64,000 nt of DNA from Paenibacillus sp. JZ16 (GTDB lineage Bacteria; Bacillota; Bacilli; Paenibacillales; Paenibacillaceae): the NCBI RefSeq assembly GCF_015326965.1, contig NZ_CP017659.1, positions 3,100,001 through 3,164,000 on the forward strand, written 5' to 3'. The stretch's first letter is position 1; the number at the start of each line of letters is the position of its first letter. Both the position numbers and the translations under genes were made by a program. Of the stretch, positions 50,930 to 60,851 are shown one piece after another. The notes below the pieces were generated by a model. That model had not been told where the DNA came from, did not search any database, and was given only the letters and a program-made list of their open reading frames with translations.

Positions 50930-51103
50930 ATGGAGACGTTCGGCAGAGGCTGCCTGTACATTATAATGGGTATGGTTGGATTGTTCCTGCTTGCCATTCT
51001 ATTGGGGACGACGATTACGATCCCCTGGTTCATCTTCATTCCGCTTATCATCATTGCCTTTGCTATAGCTGCATCCAAGAGCAAGAACAAGGATGATGAT
51101 TAA
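50930..51103 (+). CDS. 57-residue two-helix membrane protein
   Basis: Starts METFGRGCLYIIMGMVGLFLL; two hydrophobic helices (residues about 8-26 and 30-48) and a charged tail SKSKNKDDD. AAGGAGCTG precedes the ATG and a terminator lies 107 nt downstream. I do not recognise the family. Composition and signals fit a real small membrane protein. Confidence 0.65.
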   Translation: METFGRGCLYIIMGMVGLFLLAILLGTTITIPWFIFIPLIIIAFAIAASKSKNKDDD

Positions 51104-51210
51104 GCGAACCAGCGGATAAGCCGCCGGATGCTAGAGAGGTTGCTACCCGTCGTTATCGGACCCATATACGAATTTAGACCCGATCAACGCTTCTCTAGCC
51201 ACTGTACATG

Positions 51211-51240
51211 AAAAAGACTCCCTTCATGGGAGCCTTTTTT
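51211..51240. terminator. Bidirectional terminator
   Basis: AAAAAGACTCCC and GGGAGCCTTTTTT pair around TTCAT (one mismatch). It serves the small membrane gene on plus and the PEP-hydrolase gene on minus. Confidence 0.8.
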
Positions 51241-51278
51241 CTTTCCTTATGATTCCGATCATTCTTTTTCTTATCATT

Positions 51279-52109
51279 TTATTTGGAGATATTCTTAAAT
51301 GCCTCTGTCTGCTGCTTAATGCCAACCTCTGTGGCAAAACGCTCGATACTGGAGGCTCCGAAGAATCCCTCCACGCCCTTGGTTCTGGACAATACATACG
51401 CCGCATCTTCAGGTTCTGCAATCGGACCGCCATGGCACAGAATCATAATGTCCGGGTTGACGGCTTTACCCGCATCACAGATCGCTTGAATCTTGTCCAC
51501 GCAATCGTCGAGCGTCAGTGCCGTTTTCGCGCCTATGGTACCTTTGGTGGTAAGTCCCATATGGGCAACCAGAATATCGGCTCCGGCTTCGGCCATCTTC
51601 TTCGCTTGATCGACATCAAACACATATGGGGTGGTCACCATACCCAGCTCATGAGCCTTCCGGATCATCTCAACCTCAAGATCATAACCCATGCCCGTCT
51701 CTTCCAGATTCGCCCGGAATACGCCGTCAATCAAGCCCACCGTCGGAAAGTTCTGCACGCCCGCAAAGCCTTGCTCCTGAAGCTGCTTCAGAAAAATATC
51801 CATGATCCGGAACGGGTCCGTGCCGCAAACCCCCGCCAATACCGGCGTATGCTTAACGACCGGCAGCACCTCATTCCCCATGTCCACCACGATCTGATTC
51901 GCATCCCCGTACGCCATCAATCCTGCGAGCGAGCCGCGCCCCGCCATCCGGTAACGGCCCGAGTTATAAATAATGATCAAGTCTACGCCGCCGGCTTCGG
52001 CGCTCTTGGCCGAAATCCCTGTTCCTGCTCCCGCTCCCAATAACACCTTACCCGCTGCTACCTCTGATTTTAATTTTGCTAATACTTCTGTTCTGATTTG
52101 CATGGCCAT
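51279..52109 (-). CDS. Phosphoenolpyruvate-hydrolase-family TIM-barrel protein
   Basis: The 276-residue protein of the isocitrate-lyase/PEP-mutase-like superfamily (PEP_hydrolase group) shows [40 protein letters not shown], then [18 protein letters not shown] and [15 protein letters not shown]. It is related to the C-terminal half of the plant Tm-1 protein. It is encoded directly after a UPF0261 protein, which matches the other Tm-1 half. The reaction in vivo is not established. AAGGAGG precedes the ATG. Confidence 0.85.
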   Translation of the reverse strand: MAMQIRTEVLAKLKSEVAAGKVLLGAGAGTGISAKSAEAGGVDLIIIYNSGRYRMAGRGSLAGLMAYGDANQIVVDMGNEVLPVVKHTPVLAGVCGTDPFRIMDIFLKQLQEQGFAGVQNFPTVGLIDGVFRANLEETGMGYDLEVEMIRKAHELGMVTTPYVFDVDQAKKMAEAGADILVAHMGLTTKGTIGAKTALTLDDCVDKIQAICDAGKAVNPDIMILCHGGPIAEPEDAAYVLSRTKGVEGFFGASSIERFATEVGIKQQTEAFKNISK

Positions 52110-52161
52110 GATATATGTTCCTCCTTCAGTATGAATACTTGGTGCGTTTGGCTTCCCCTTC

Positions 52162-53355
52162 TCACTGCCGTTTCATCAGCTCCATCAGCTTATCGGCTGC
52201 AGCCACGGCAAAAGCTTGGTCATTAATGTCCGTATTCATCTCGATCAACTCAACGTTCTTACGATCTATGCGTTGTCTTAAAGTATCAAACAGCATCTTA
52301 TCCTCTTCAGGTCCATGGAATGATTCCCCTTCTACATCGAGCATCGATACGCCCTTCAAAGGGAGCATCAGCACCGTAGGCCCTTGCGAACCATTCAGCT
52401 TCTCTGCAATCTTCTCGCCAAGCTGTCGGTTCTCCCCAACCGTGGTCCGCATCAACGTAACCGAGGGGTTATGCTTGTACAGATTCCGTTCCCGGAATAT
52501 CTCCGGCACGGTCTCATATGGACCGAAATTGACCATATCCAGCGCTCCGGTCGATACAACCTGCGGTACCTTGCAGCGACCGGCTGCTTCCAGCCGATGC
52601 GGACCAGCCGCCAAAACGCCGCCCACCAGCTCATCGCACCATTCCGTTGTCGTCAAATCCAGCACACCGTCTATATATCCGGCCTCAATGAGGCTTTCCA
52701 TCGTTTGTCCGCCCGTACCTGTTGCGTGAAATACAAGCACTTCGTAACCATGCAGCTCCAGATGCGCCCTGGCATAATCGATGCAAGGCGTCGTGACTCC
52801 AAACATCGTCGCTGCAACCAGCGGCTTTTTATCCACCGGGGGCGCCGATTCGAACTGAACCATACCGGCGATCGCATGTGCCGCGTTCGTGAATATTTTG
52901 GTGGATACATCCACGATGGACGGGAACATGATAATATCACTTGTCCCCACATAAGGCGCTGTATTGCCGGATGCGACCGTGGACACCATCAGTTTCGGAA
53001 CGCCGATCGGCAATGCCCTCATGCCTGCTGTGACGATCGAAGTACCTCCCGTACCGCCGAATGACAGCATGGCGTCGAATTTGCCCTCTGCATACAGCCT
53101 CGGTACAATTTTTCCCATCCCTTGAGCCAACGCTTCAGTCCCTGCCGCCCGGTCCTTCCGGGCCGCGATCTCACGTATATCTACTCCAGCTGCCGCTGCA
53201 ACCTCGTCGTTGGATACATCCGGCTTGAACATCGGTTCAAACACACCGCTATGGATCGTAAACGTCTTTAGCCCCAAGCTCTCGATGACGGATTTAACGT
53301 ATGAAAACTCAGCACCCTTCGAATCAAATGTCCCCGCAATAGCTACCGTCTTCAC
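52162..53355 (-). CDS. Tm-1-like/UPF0261 ATP-binding-domain protein
   Basis: The 397-residue protein matches the UPF0261 family: [19 protein letters not shown] at the start, then [55 protein letters not shown] and [17 protein letters not shown]. Tomato Tm-1 fuses this fold to a TIM barrel; here the two halves are separate adjacent genes. GTG 53355 follows GGAGGAGGT and fits family N-termini better than the upstream in-frame ATG at 53373. The metabolic role is unknown. Confidence 0.88.
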   Translation of the reverse strand: MKTVAIAGTFDSKGAEFSYVKSVIESLGLKTFTIHSGVFEPMFKPDVSNDEVAAAAGVDIREIAARKDRAAGTEALAQGMGKIVPRLYAEGKFDAMLSFGGTGGTSIVTAGMRALPIGVPKLMVSTVASGNTAPYVGTSDIIMFPSIVDVSTKIFTNAAHAIAGMVQFESAPPVDKKPLVAATMFGVTTPCIDYARAHLELHGYEVLVFHATGTGGQTMESLIEAGYIDGVLDLTTTEWCDELVGGVLAAGPHRLEAAGRCKVPQVVSTGALDMVNFGPYETVPEIFRERNLYKHNPSVTLMRTTVGENRQLGEKIAEKLNGSQGPTVLMLPLKGVSMLDVEGESFHGPEEDKMLFDTLRQRIDRKNVELIEMNTDINDQAFAVAAADKLMELMKRQ

Positions 53356-53454
53356 CGTGCAGACCTCCTCCATATCTCATCTAAAGGATCGCTTGCACTC
53401 GTCCTGACAGGTCCGGCATTGGATCCCTACAAGACCATAATACAGCGCTTTCAA

Positions 53455-53485
53455 ACAAAAAAGATCGTATCGATGTACGATCTTT
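53455..53485 (-). terminator. Terminator overlapping the end of the AraC-fusion gene
   Basis: On minus, AAAGATCGTA pairs with TACGATCTTT, followed by T6. The hairpin begins in the stop codon, so the regulator is probably transcribed apart from the two downstream enzyme genes. Confidence 0.8.
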
Positions 53486-54689
53486 ATGTATATTTGTCTT
53501 TCAAATGCTGACGGTAGGATTGAGGAGAAGTTCCCGCGTATTTCTTGAAGGTTTTGCTGAAATGAACATAGTCAGGGTAGCCCACCAATTCGGCTATTCT
53601 GCCCAGTGACAGCCTGCTGTACTTCATGATTTCCTGCGATTTGTGAATCCTGTACTTGGCTATATATTCCGGAAAGCTGCACCCCACTTCCCTGTTAAAA
53701 AGCGCGCTCAGATGCGTTCGTGAAACATGAATTCGCTCTGCCAGCTCGGTCATTGAAATCGGGCCCCCGTAATTCTCGGCAACATAATCCTTCACAAATG
53801 CAACATAATCCATCGGCTCTTCGAGCCCCGAGAGCTTCTCCATCAGCTGCCGATCCTGCTCCAGATGGCCCGTTGCCTTAAAACGATGTGTTGCATCCAC
53901 GATGGCCTCCTCCGTCGGTGTTCGTTCAAAGCTCGAACCGCCCACGTAACCCATGGCTGATGTGTTGTCATACATATATTGAACATCGATCGGCGTATGG
54001 ACCGGGCCGCCATACACCAGCTTGATCGGCCGCCTGCCCGAAGCGTCACATACTTCAAATATGTCTCTGGCGATTTCCGCCCCCTTCTCCAGCGACCATG
54101 CTTTCGTGGTGCCCATCAACCCGCCCGCCGTGACCCCCAAATGGGCGCAGATGATATCAGCTCCCGCATCCAGCATCCACTTCGTCTGCTCCGGAGTAAA
54201 AACAAAGGCCATCGTAAACATATCTTGCTCATGAGCAGCCAGGATAGCCTCCACCTCCTGCATATAGGTAATGCCTTCTTCCTCCAAGGCTTCACGGAAA
54301 TGTCCATCAATCAGTCCCAGAGTCGGATAGTTGATAATGCCAGCAAAACCGCTGCCGCGGATGTATTTCAAGTAATCAGGGAGTTGAATGGTTGGATCTG
54401 TGCCGCATAGGCCGAAGATTACCGGTATGTCACGGACTACCGAAAGAATCTCCCGCGAGCCGAATTCCATCACCATTTCATTGCAGTTCGCATAGGGCAT
54501 GAAACCCGCCAGGGAGCCGAGTCCCATCTGCCGAAAACGACCCGAGTTCAGGGCCAATATCAGATCAGCCCCGCCCTTAACCGCATATTTTGCCGAGATT
54601 CCTGCTCCTGCCGCGACGCCAATCAATCGCTCCTGCGTCTGTATTCCTTTATGTAATCGGTCTAAAATTTGTTCTCTGGTCGTTTTCAA
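53484..54689 (-). CDS. Fusion of a PEP-hydrolase-type TIM barrel to an AraC DNA-binding domain
   Basis: The 401-residue protein has residues about 1-265 paralogous to the enzyme gene at 51279 (GVAAGAGISAKYAVKGGADLILALNSGRFRQMGLGSLAGF, GLCGTDPT, NYPTLGLIDGHF, HLGVTAGGLMGTT). Residues about 300-400 form an AraC double helix-turn-helix (ISMTELAERIHVSRTHLSALFNREVGCSFPEYI ... LGRIAELVGYPDYVHFSKTFKKYAG). It is probably a regulator that uses an enzyme-like barrel to sense the substrate or product of its neighbours. TTG 54689 is chosen for AAAGGGGA spacing. Confidence 0.85.
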   Translation of the reverse strand: MKTTREQILDRLHKGIQTQERLIGVAAGAGISAKYAVKGGADLILALNSGRFRQMGLGSLAGFMPYANCNEMVMEFGSREILSVVRDIPVIFGLCGTDPTIQLPDYLKYIRGSGFAGIINYPTLGLIDGHFREALEEEGITYMQEVEAILAAHEQDMFTMAFVFTPEQTKWMLDAGADIICAHLGVTAGGLMGTTKAWSLEKGAEIARDIFEVCDASGRRPIKLVYGGPVHTPIDVQYMYDNTSAMGYVGGSSFERTPTEEAIVDATHRFKATGHLEQDRQLMEKLSGLEEPMDYVAFVKDYVAENYGGPISMTELAERIHVSRTHLSALFNREVGCSFPEYIAKYRIHKSQEIMKYSRLSLGRIAELVGYPDYVHFSKTFKKYAGTSPQSYRQHLKDKYT

Positions 54690-54758
54690 AGCTATTGGTC
54701 CCCTTTCTTCAATCTGACCGTCATATCTCATCGTCGCTAAACTTATTATAAATGAATA

Positions 54759-55397
54759 TCAATAGAGACGCTTGTTGTAACTATCCTGTAATCCCCGAAT
54801 AACCGACTCCTCCGTCACACTATCTTGATTCACATGATCCGTAATGATCTTGGACGGATTCGGCAGCTGTTCGCCTGATATCCAGGAATCGGGATTCCAT
54901 GCTTGCGAGCGTATGAAGGCTTTTGCACAGTGCATATAGCATTCCTCAACCGAGACCCCAATGCCAAGCCATGGCCGTTTGCCTTGCACGCTAAGCCGAT
55001 CCAGGATTTCTTCATCCCTTACCAAGACGGCACTGCCGTTAACACGCAGGGTCTCCTTCAAACCCGGTATGACAAACACGATGCCGACCCTCGGGTTGGT
55101 CAGGATATTTCGCAGCGAATCAAAGCGTCGATTTCCCGGCCGTTCCGGAATAACCAAACAGGATTCATCCATCACATGCACAAACCCCGGTGCATCTCCC
55201 CTGGGCGAAGCATCGCAGTAACCGGATGCGTCCGAAGTAGCCATAAATAGCAGCGGACTCTTGGCAATGAAGTCTTTGCAGTGATGATCCAATCGATCAA
55301 TCGCTTTATGTTTGACCACGTGATTAGACTCGCCGAACAGGTCCCGAAGCTCCTCCTCCGCTGTAATGATGGACTGAAATGGAACTGTTGTCATCAT
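54759..55397 (-). CDS. FMN-binding PPOX-type oxidoreductase-like protein
   Basis: This 212-residue pyridoxamine-phosphate-oxidase-fold protein of the MSMEG_1061-like subgroup has DFIAKSPLLFMATSDASGYCDASPRGD, FVHVMDESCLVIPERPGNRRFDSLRNILTNPRVGIVFVIPG and RVNGSAVLV. The fold binds FMN or F420 in relatives; the substrate is unknown. ATG 55397 has AAGGAGG 6 nt upstream. It is 69 nt upstream of the AraC-fusion gene on the same strand and may be co-transcribed. Confidence 0.85.
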   Translation of the reverse strand: MMTTVPFQSIITAEEELRDLFGESNHVVKHKAIDRLDHHCKDFIAKSPLLFMATSDASGYCDASPRGDAPGFVHVMDESCLVIPERPGNRRFDSLRNILTNPRVGIVFVIPGLKETLRVNGSAVLVRDEEILDRLSVQGKRPWLGIGVSVEECYMHCAKAFIRSQAWNPDSWISGEQLPNPSKIITDHVNQDSVTEESVIRGLQDSYNKRLY

Positions 55398-55480
55398 AAT
55401 CACCCTCCTTTTAGTTACCCCTCAAACCTTCTTCTTATATCCAATCAGATTCTGACTCTTGTCCTCTCCCATCATATGAA

Positions 55481-55518
55481 AAGAAGCCCCCCGCAAGTTC
55501 CAAGAACCTGTGGGAAGC
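55481..55518 (-). terminator. Terminator of uppP
   Basis: On minus, GGCTTCCCACAGGTTC pairs with GAACTTGCGGGGGGC (imperfect), followed by TTCTTTTC. Confidence 0.7.
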
Positions 55519-55530
55519 CATACTCCATTC

Positions 55531-56343
55531 TTATAAGAAGACAAGCAGCAAAACACCGACGACAAAGCAATAATAGGCGAAATATTTCAGGTTTCCGCGC
55601 GCCATGATATTCATGAGCCATTTCATCGCAACATAGGTACAGATCAGTGTAGCAATGAACGCGATCAGATAAGGAATTAGCAGCGAAGAAAAGTCGGGAT
55701 CCGATGTGATATCCGACACACCCAGCACCATACCGCCGAAGCTTATAGGGATATAGAGCATAAAGGAAAACCGAAGCGCTGTCTCCTGCTTCATCCCTAC
55801 AGCGATCGACGTAATAACGGTTGAGCCGGATCGGCTAATACCCGGGATCAGCGCAACCGCCTGGGCCAAACCTACGATAAGCGCGTCCTTGAATGACAGG
55901 TCATTGTCCAGCTTGCGGCCGCGAAGATTCCTTATCAGCCAAAGGGCGACCCCCGTGAACAGCAGCGCAATACCAACCGTATGTACAGAAGCAAATATTT
56001 CTTCGATCTGATCTTTGAACAACAGACCAATAATGACAGCCGGAATCGTACCTACAACAATATACAGAATGAACAAGAAGTCGGATTTATACTCCGGTTT
56101 TCGTGTGCGTAAATAATTTAGGCCGTTCACGATCAGTCTCTGCAAATCCTTGCGATAGATAAACGCAATCGCAATCAACGAGGCCGCATTGGTTAGCATT
56201 TCGAATGACAGCCCATTCTGCTCCATGCCCATGAGTCTCTGGGCGACAATCAAATGACCGCTGGAGGATACCGGAATCGGCTCCGTAACCCCCTGCACAA
56301 TACCCAGCAGCAAGTACTTCAACCACATGATGAAATCTTCCAT
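55531..56343 (-). CDS. uppP: Undecaprenyl-diphosphatase UppP/BacA
   Basis: A 270-residue membrane phosphatase that recycles the undecaprenyl carrier used in cell-wall synthesis and gives bacitracin tolerance. Signature blocks: [20 protein letters not shown] near the start and [14 protein letters not shown] near residue 165, with about eight helices. GGAGAG precedes the ATG. A promoter (TTGATT, 18 nt, TATGAT) lies upstream on minus near 56390-56420. Confidence 0.95.
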   Translation of the reverse strand: MEDFIMWLKYLLLGIVQGVTEPIPVSSSGHLIVAQRLMGMEQNGLSFEMLTNAASLIAIAFIYRKDLQRLIVNGLNYLRTRKPEYKSDFLFILYIVVGTIPAVIIGLLFKDQIEEIFASVHTVGIALLFTGVALWLIRNLRGRKLDNDLSFKDALIVGLAQAVALIPGISRSGSTVITSIAVGMKQETALRFSFMLYIPISFGGMVLGVSDITSDPDFSSLLIPYLIAFIATLICTYVAMKWLMNIMARGNLKYFAYYCFVVGVLLLVFL

Positions 56344-56460
56344 AACTCTCCTACTCTCTTTACAACATTTGTATGGCTTAAAAAAATACTAGTCTATCAT
56401 ATCCCAAAAAAATAGCAACAATCAAACCACGAGCGGGTCAAAAAGGTATGTAAACAAGAG

Positions 56461-56491
56461 AAGCCCCTCTAACCACGGAATTAGAGGGGCT
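56461..56491. terminator. Isolated hairpin in the uppP upstream gap
   Basis: AGCCCCTCTAA and TTAGAGGGGCT pair perfectly around CCACGGAA. On minus it is followed by TCTCTTGTTT. It stands upstream of the uppP promoter, so it may end an RNA from 56500-56750. That stretch has small inverted repeats (TAATGAA...TTCATTA) but no gene that I can see. Confidence 0.6.
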
Positions 56492-56830
56492 CCTAATCTA
56501 TTGTTAAGAGGTGATTCCATCATATGATCTGCAGCTTAATGAAACCTTAAAGCTTCATTAGGGGGACATAAAAAGTTGTAAGTACACCAGTGATCACTAT
56601 GGTGAGATATGGGAAAGGCTACTGTTCACAGGTAATAGTTCTATTTTCCCATTAATTTCTATTATTCTACAATATCCGTACATTTTCGCATTAAATATAG
56701 AAATATATACCTAGTTCTGATAGACTATTCTATAATATTCCTGTTTTAACAGGCTAACAACAAGCGGCGGAAAATTTCCGTGCAAGCAAATCCCCTAGCC
56801 GATAGGGACTTCAAGAAAAGAGAAGAAGAA

Positions 56831-57991
56831 ATGAAAAGCCTGGCAAAATCCACCCTGTTCATCATGTTGTTATTGTTCATGCTAACTGCATGCAGTTCAG
56901 GGAAAGACGCAACCGAAACTTCATCCGCCCCTTCACCATCCGAAAATGAAGCGGCAACAAACACGGCCTCTGAAAATACGGAGACGAATGAAGAACCTGA
57001 CAAAACTCAAACATTTAAGGGAGAGAATTTCTCCTTTTCCTACCCTTCGACATGGAAGGATGCAGAGCTTAACGTCCCTCAAGTCGTCGCGGCATTCGTA
57101 AACCCCAATCCCCAAGGAGCTTTTGTTGATAATTTAAATGTCGTTATTGAGGAATCGTCTGCTACTCCCGAGGAAGCAGCTAATGTTGCCGTACAAGGTT
57201 TAACCAATGGAGATGGGGGACCATTAATACAAAATTTCAAAAAACTGAACTACATCGACGTTCCCGAAAAGGCGGCGGGAATCCTGGAATCGGAATACAC
57301 TCATGGAGAGTCCAATGCCCAGGTCATACTGACTCAATATTTTGTCCCAAACGGCAATGAGCTTTATACGCTTTCCATTTCCTATTCCAAGACAGCCTAC
57401 GATAATGGAGGAAAAGCGAGTGTCCAAAACATAATGGACTCGTTCGAAACCGTTAAAGTTAGTAATCAGGTGGAAGACTCGAACGCTAACGATGGCAGTA
57501 ATGTCGAAGGATTAACGGAAGAAAACCTTTTCGCTGAAATCATGGCTTATGTGATCCCTATTGAAATTGTAGACGCAGCTCTAGACGAGCTCACCTATAA
57601 CTATTTTGTTAAGCATTATGAGTTATTTCCAGCGCTTACACCCGAAGCTCAAAAGAGAGCGAAGGCAGAAGTCGATCCCAATATCACGTCTCGTCACCTC
57701 AACAAAAATCTGAGTCCCTATTTAGATCAGATGATCGAGGTAAGTGGATACGTTGTTGATATCGTTGAAGAGGAATTCGACGAGGGCATTACTCTTGCCG
57801 AAATACACATCGTAGATGATAACGATAACTCCATTATCGGTTTTTACGCCCACACTACCGGCGATATTCTGCAAGACGATTACGTCACGATGCGAGGAGT
57901 GCCGGCAACATTTTATTCATTTGAAAATGTAGGTGGAGGAACCACGAATTCCGTTCTTATCGGTGTGTCCACGATTGAGAAAACGGAATAG
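56831..57991 (+). CDS. Lipoprotein with PsbP/DcrB-like and OB-like domains
   Basis: The 386-residue lipoprotein has lipobox LTACSS near residue 20 and an acidic/threonine-rich tether. A PsbP/DcrB-like domain lies at about 60-215 (FKGENFSFSYPSTWKDAEL ... PEEAANVAVQGLTN ... TQYFVPNGNELYTLSISYS). A C-terminal OB-like domain lies at about 300-385 (YLDQMIEVSGYVVDIVEEEF ... DILQDDYVTMRGVPATF). ATG 56831 is chosen because the signal peptide follows; the ribosome site is weak (GAAGAAGAA). The function is unknown. Confidence 0.75.
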   Translation: MKSLAKSTLFIMLLLFMLTACSSGKDATETSSAPSPSENEAATNTASENTETNEEPDKTQTFKGENFSFSYPSTWKDAELNVPQVVAAFVNPNPQGAFVDNLNVVIEESSATPEEAANVAVQGLTNGDGGPLIQNFKKLNYIDVPEKAAGILESEYTHGESNAQVILTQYFVPNGNELYTLSISYSKTAYDNGGKASVQNIMDSFETVKVSNQVEDSNANDGSNVEGLTEENLFAEIMAYVIPIEIVDAALDELTYNYFVKHYELFPALTPEAQKRAKAEVDPNITSRHLNKNLSPYLDQMIEVSGYVVDIVEEEFDEGITLAEIHIVDDNDNSIIGFYAHTTGDILQDDYVTMRGVPATFYSFENVGGGTTNSVLIGVSTIEKTE

Positions 57992-58035
57992 TTTGTTTCT
58001 TATAGATGCTCTATTATACGGTGATACCTGGACAT

Positions 58036-58068
58036 AAAGAAAAGCACCTTTAGCGGTGCTTTTCTTTA
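58036..58068. terminator. Bidirectional terminator
   Basis: AAAGAAAAGCACC pairs with GGTGCTTTTCTTT around TTTAGC. It lies between the convergent lipoprotein gene and the cse60-like gene. Confidence 0.9.
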
Positions 58069-58230
58069 TTCTTTATAAATGACCAAAATATCGTACGTTC
58101 CGTCGGCAGACGAAAGCTTAACATCCTTGACATCATCAGGATGGATATTATGCAGGAACTCATTAACCTGTTCTTGCAAATCGTCCAGATTGGAATCGCT
58201 AAAGAGCTCGACTTTCAACGTTTTTAGCAT
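58066..58230 (-). CDS. Cse60-like small sporulation protein
   Basis: The 54-residue protein starts MLKTLKVELFSDSNLDDLQEQVNEF and continues DVKLSSADGTYDILVIYKE. It resembles B. subtilis Cse60 in size, acidic helix and C-terminal VIY end. GGGGGGTG is 5 nt before ATG 58230. A longer in-frame reading upstream lacks a ribosome site. Cse60 is made in the mother cell under sigma-E; its function is unknown. Confidence 0.7.
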   Translation of the reverse strand: MLKTLKVELFSDSNLDDLQEQVNEFLHNIHPDDVKDVKLSSADGTYDILVIYKE

Positions 58231-58446
58231 GTAAGCACCCCCCACATCAAACTTCGACATAAAGGGGGTTTTCCCTGCTGGAGTTGAGTAAACCGGGCGT
58301 TTCATCCCTCTAAGATACACTGGCCATTTTAACGTCTGGTTTCTCATACACGGCTTATCAACACCTAAATTATGGTATATTGGTGGAGTCGTTGTTTGAT
58401 TTTAGAGGAATTATGATAAAAACATTTTTGGTGGTGAAACAGGATT

Positions 58447-59130
58447 ATGCGAGTCAAACACAAACGAATCATTGGGATTACTGCCTTACTGATGTTACTT
58501 TCTACCGTTCTCTTCTGCGCCATAATTTATATGATGGAACGCCCTGGAGGATTATCGGATCGGCGCATGTCCCGCGCGCTGGGGCAAAAAGTTACCCTTC
58601 ATATCCCTCTCGGGAAAACCCCGGATAAAGCGGTTGAACGGTTTAGAGGTCCATCGTCGATGGAAGTCATTCACCGAGAACCTGTTAAAGGGGGCATCCT
58701 TTTATTTATGAGACGATATAATCAATCGGATAGCAGCAATCTTCAGGTAGAGTATGTACGAAAAACATGGATGGGATGGAAGTGGGTTTGGGGCGGGGGA
58801 TTCGGGATCAGTGAATCTCTACAATCAAAATCATCATTAAACTATATGAGCATGCCTAAATTAGATCATATCTCCACCCCCTTTCCCATGGTTTTTGGAG
58901 ATATTCTGAATCCTTCGATCAAGAATGTAACTGTCAAGAGTCAGAATAATGGTACATATCAAGCTAAACTGGCGACCGTAGGAAATGAAAAAATGATCTG
59001 GTTCGTGTTTTTGCCATCGGCCGTTTCCACACCTTTTGATATCGAGGGCTTTAATGAAGAAGGAGATCTCATCGCTCGCAAAACAATAACCGACCCGAGA
59101 GACAGCGGCTCGGTCCAATTTAGAAAATGA
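58447..59130 (+). CDS. Membrane-anchored protein of unknown function
   Basis: The 227-residue protein has an N-terminal signal anchor (IIGITALLMLLSTVLFCAIIYMM, about 8-30) and a beta-rich outer part (KVTLHIPLGKTPDKAVERF ... GGILLFMRRYNQSDSSNLQVEYVRKTWMGWKWVWGGGFG ... KMIWFVFLPSAVSTPFDIEGFNEEG). No family is recognised, though similar anchored proteins are common in Paenibacillus. There is no strong ribosome site. Confidence 0.6.
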   Translation: MRVKHKRIIGITALLMLLSTVLFCAIIYMMERPGGLSDRRMSRALGQKVTLHIPLGKTPDKAVERFRGPSSMEVIHREPVKGGILLFMRRYNQSDSSNLQVEYVRKTWMGWKWVWGGGFGISESLQSKSSLNYMSMPKLDHISTPFPMVFGDILNPSIKNVTVKSQNNGTYQAKLATVGNEKMIWFVFLPSAVSTPFDIEGFNEEGDLIARKTITDPRDSGSVQFRK

Positions 59131-59171
59131 TTTGAAGTTGTCTGAGACGCAATGTTTACCAACAAATTGAC

Positions 59172-60160
59172 TTAGTAATAGAGGAGCTCATCCACCTCGG
59201 CTATATCCGGATCATCACTGATGAATGTTGTTTGCCTTGTGATGTCGATTTCGTTTTGGTCGATATAGTTACGCAATATGACCTTCAAGTCGAGCATCGT
59301 GCCTTCAGCAAGCGAATACTCGTAAGAATCCAGCTGGATATAGCCTTCGAATTCGTCCGGATCCGTCAGCGTACGTTCAACAGGCGGTATATTCACTGAC
59401 GGCGATAGCTTCATCAGTTGGATCTTAGTCACGTCTCCCCGCTTAATCGTTCCAGGAAAAATAAATCCGCCGTCAGGAGTTACCGCTGCACTTCCGACGC
59501 TGTAGATGGGAGGGCCTTTAAACAATTCCCTGCTGATCAACTCGCCGTTCCTATCGACGCTCAGCACATCATATTGACGTTTGTAATCCAGACTGTTTCG
59601 AGAAAAATGTTCTCCCAGCATGGCGTAGCCGTCTTTGGTTCGGACAAGACGTTTGACGTATTCGGAGTTCGTCCAGTCTCGATATGTTTTTTCCCATTGC
59701 GCTTGTCCGTTCAGGTCCGTCTTGGTCATGGTTGACACTTTTTCCACTGCCAATGACATCCCCCCCCATCCCCCGAAGCCGTAACGGAAAAGGCGGTCCA
59801 GCCGCTATCCGACTCTTTGAATTGTTCCGACCAGACCTCTTTGCCTTGGTCATCAATTTTGGCCCCGTTTCATATTCCGCCCGGCCTACGCTGCCAACGG
59901 CCAATGTACCCTCCGTCATTTGCCGGAATCAAATCGTTGAACGCCACGCTGTCCGTATAATTGTATTTGTTATACCACAACGTGTTGCCGTTTTTATCAA
60001 TCTTAAAAATATAGGCCTTTTCATAGATAACCCACTTATGAGCCCACTCCACAGCTGACCGCGCCGAATCGGCAGCCGCGTGACTGGAAATGCCTAACTC
60101 AAACATCAGCAGCAATCCGACAAAACCCGCAATCAACAATCGAGAATACTTTTTGGACAC
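59172..60160 (-). pseudogene. Decayed exported beta-propeller-like/PQQ-type protein gene
   Basis: One gene appears broken into three frames. It opens with GTG 60160, a signal peptide (LLIAGFVGLLLMFELGISSHAAA) and IFKIDKNGNTLWYNKYNY ... NDGGYIGRW. It moves to another frame near 59880 (AKIDDQGKEVWSEQFKESDSGWTAFSVTASGDGG). It moves again at the C8 run at 59760-59767 (KTDLNGQAQWEKTYRDW ... TKDGYAMLGE). Repeats of the type K-D-x-G-x-x-x-W suggest a propeller. It ends inside a Big-like domain (TTFISDDPDIAEVDE), so the 3' end is also truncated. Confidence 0.7.
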
Positions 60161-60403
60161 AATCCTGCCCCCTTCAGCGAATGATATTTGTGAGTTTGTA
60201 AATATCTTCAATTCCTTTTCATTATTCATTCAATCCTCTGGAATTGGAATCCAACAAACTTCATAATCCCCTGACGCAATGGGGCTTTTTTTCATTTATG
60301 GATAAACAAAAAAGATCAGGACAGTTTCACTTTATGAACCATCTCCTATTTACTGAAACTTCCATTTTGTTACTGCGTAAGTATCATCAAGGGGTTGATT
60401 TAT

Positions 60404-60847
60404 ATGTTTTGGATGTTTTTTGGCGTCATAATCATTCTACTTTGCCGATATAACTTCAAAAATCCGGATTCCGATTGGGTACGTTGGGGAAAAAGATTAC
60501 CGGAGGACTACGAACAGGACGATCATGATTTATTAAAAACTCAGGTTAGTGCAGCAATAGGTGGATTTGGGGGTGGTGTACTAATCTTAATGTCGACTCT
60601 GGTTCAACAAGGAGGTAACGCCATGTCATGGGGCACACTTTTTCTTTTTGCTATTATCCTCATAGGAATTGGCATCCTGTCCAGAAAGTATCCGACATTC
60701 GGATGGAGGATGAATGAGGGATGGAAAGTCAAGGGAGATTCTGAACCAAGCGATACTTACATTGATTTGGTGAAATTCGGAGGACTAATCTCCATTTGCC
60801 TGGGATCCATATTTTTTGTGCTTGGAATGATAACATTATTGCTTTGA
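60404..60847 (+). CDS. Three-helix membrane protein of unknown function
   Basis: The 147-residue protein has helices near residues 1-15 (MFWMFFGVIIILLCR), 48-66 (GFGGGVLILMSTLV), 73-90 (GTLFLFAIILIGIGIL) and 125-147 (GGLISICLGSIFFVLGMITLLL). Between them lies an acidic loop (RLPEDYEQDDHD). ATG 60404 follows AAGGGG at 9 nt. It is not a family I recognise. Confidence 0.6.
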   Translation: MFWMFFGVIIILLCRYNFKNPDSDWVRWGKRLPEDYEQDDHDLLKTQVSAAIGGFGGGVLILMSTLVQQGGNAMSWGTLFLFAIILIGIGILSRKYPTFGWRMNEGWKVKGDSEPSDTYIDLVKFGGLISICLGSIFFVLGMITLLL

Positions 60848-60851
60848 TGTT

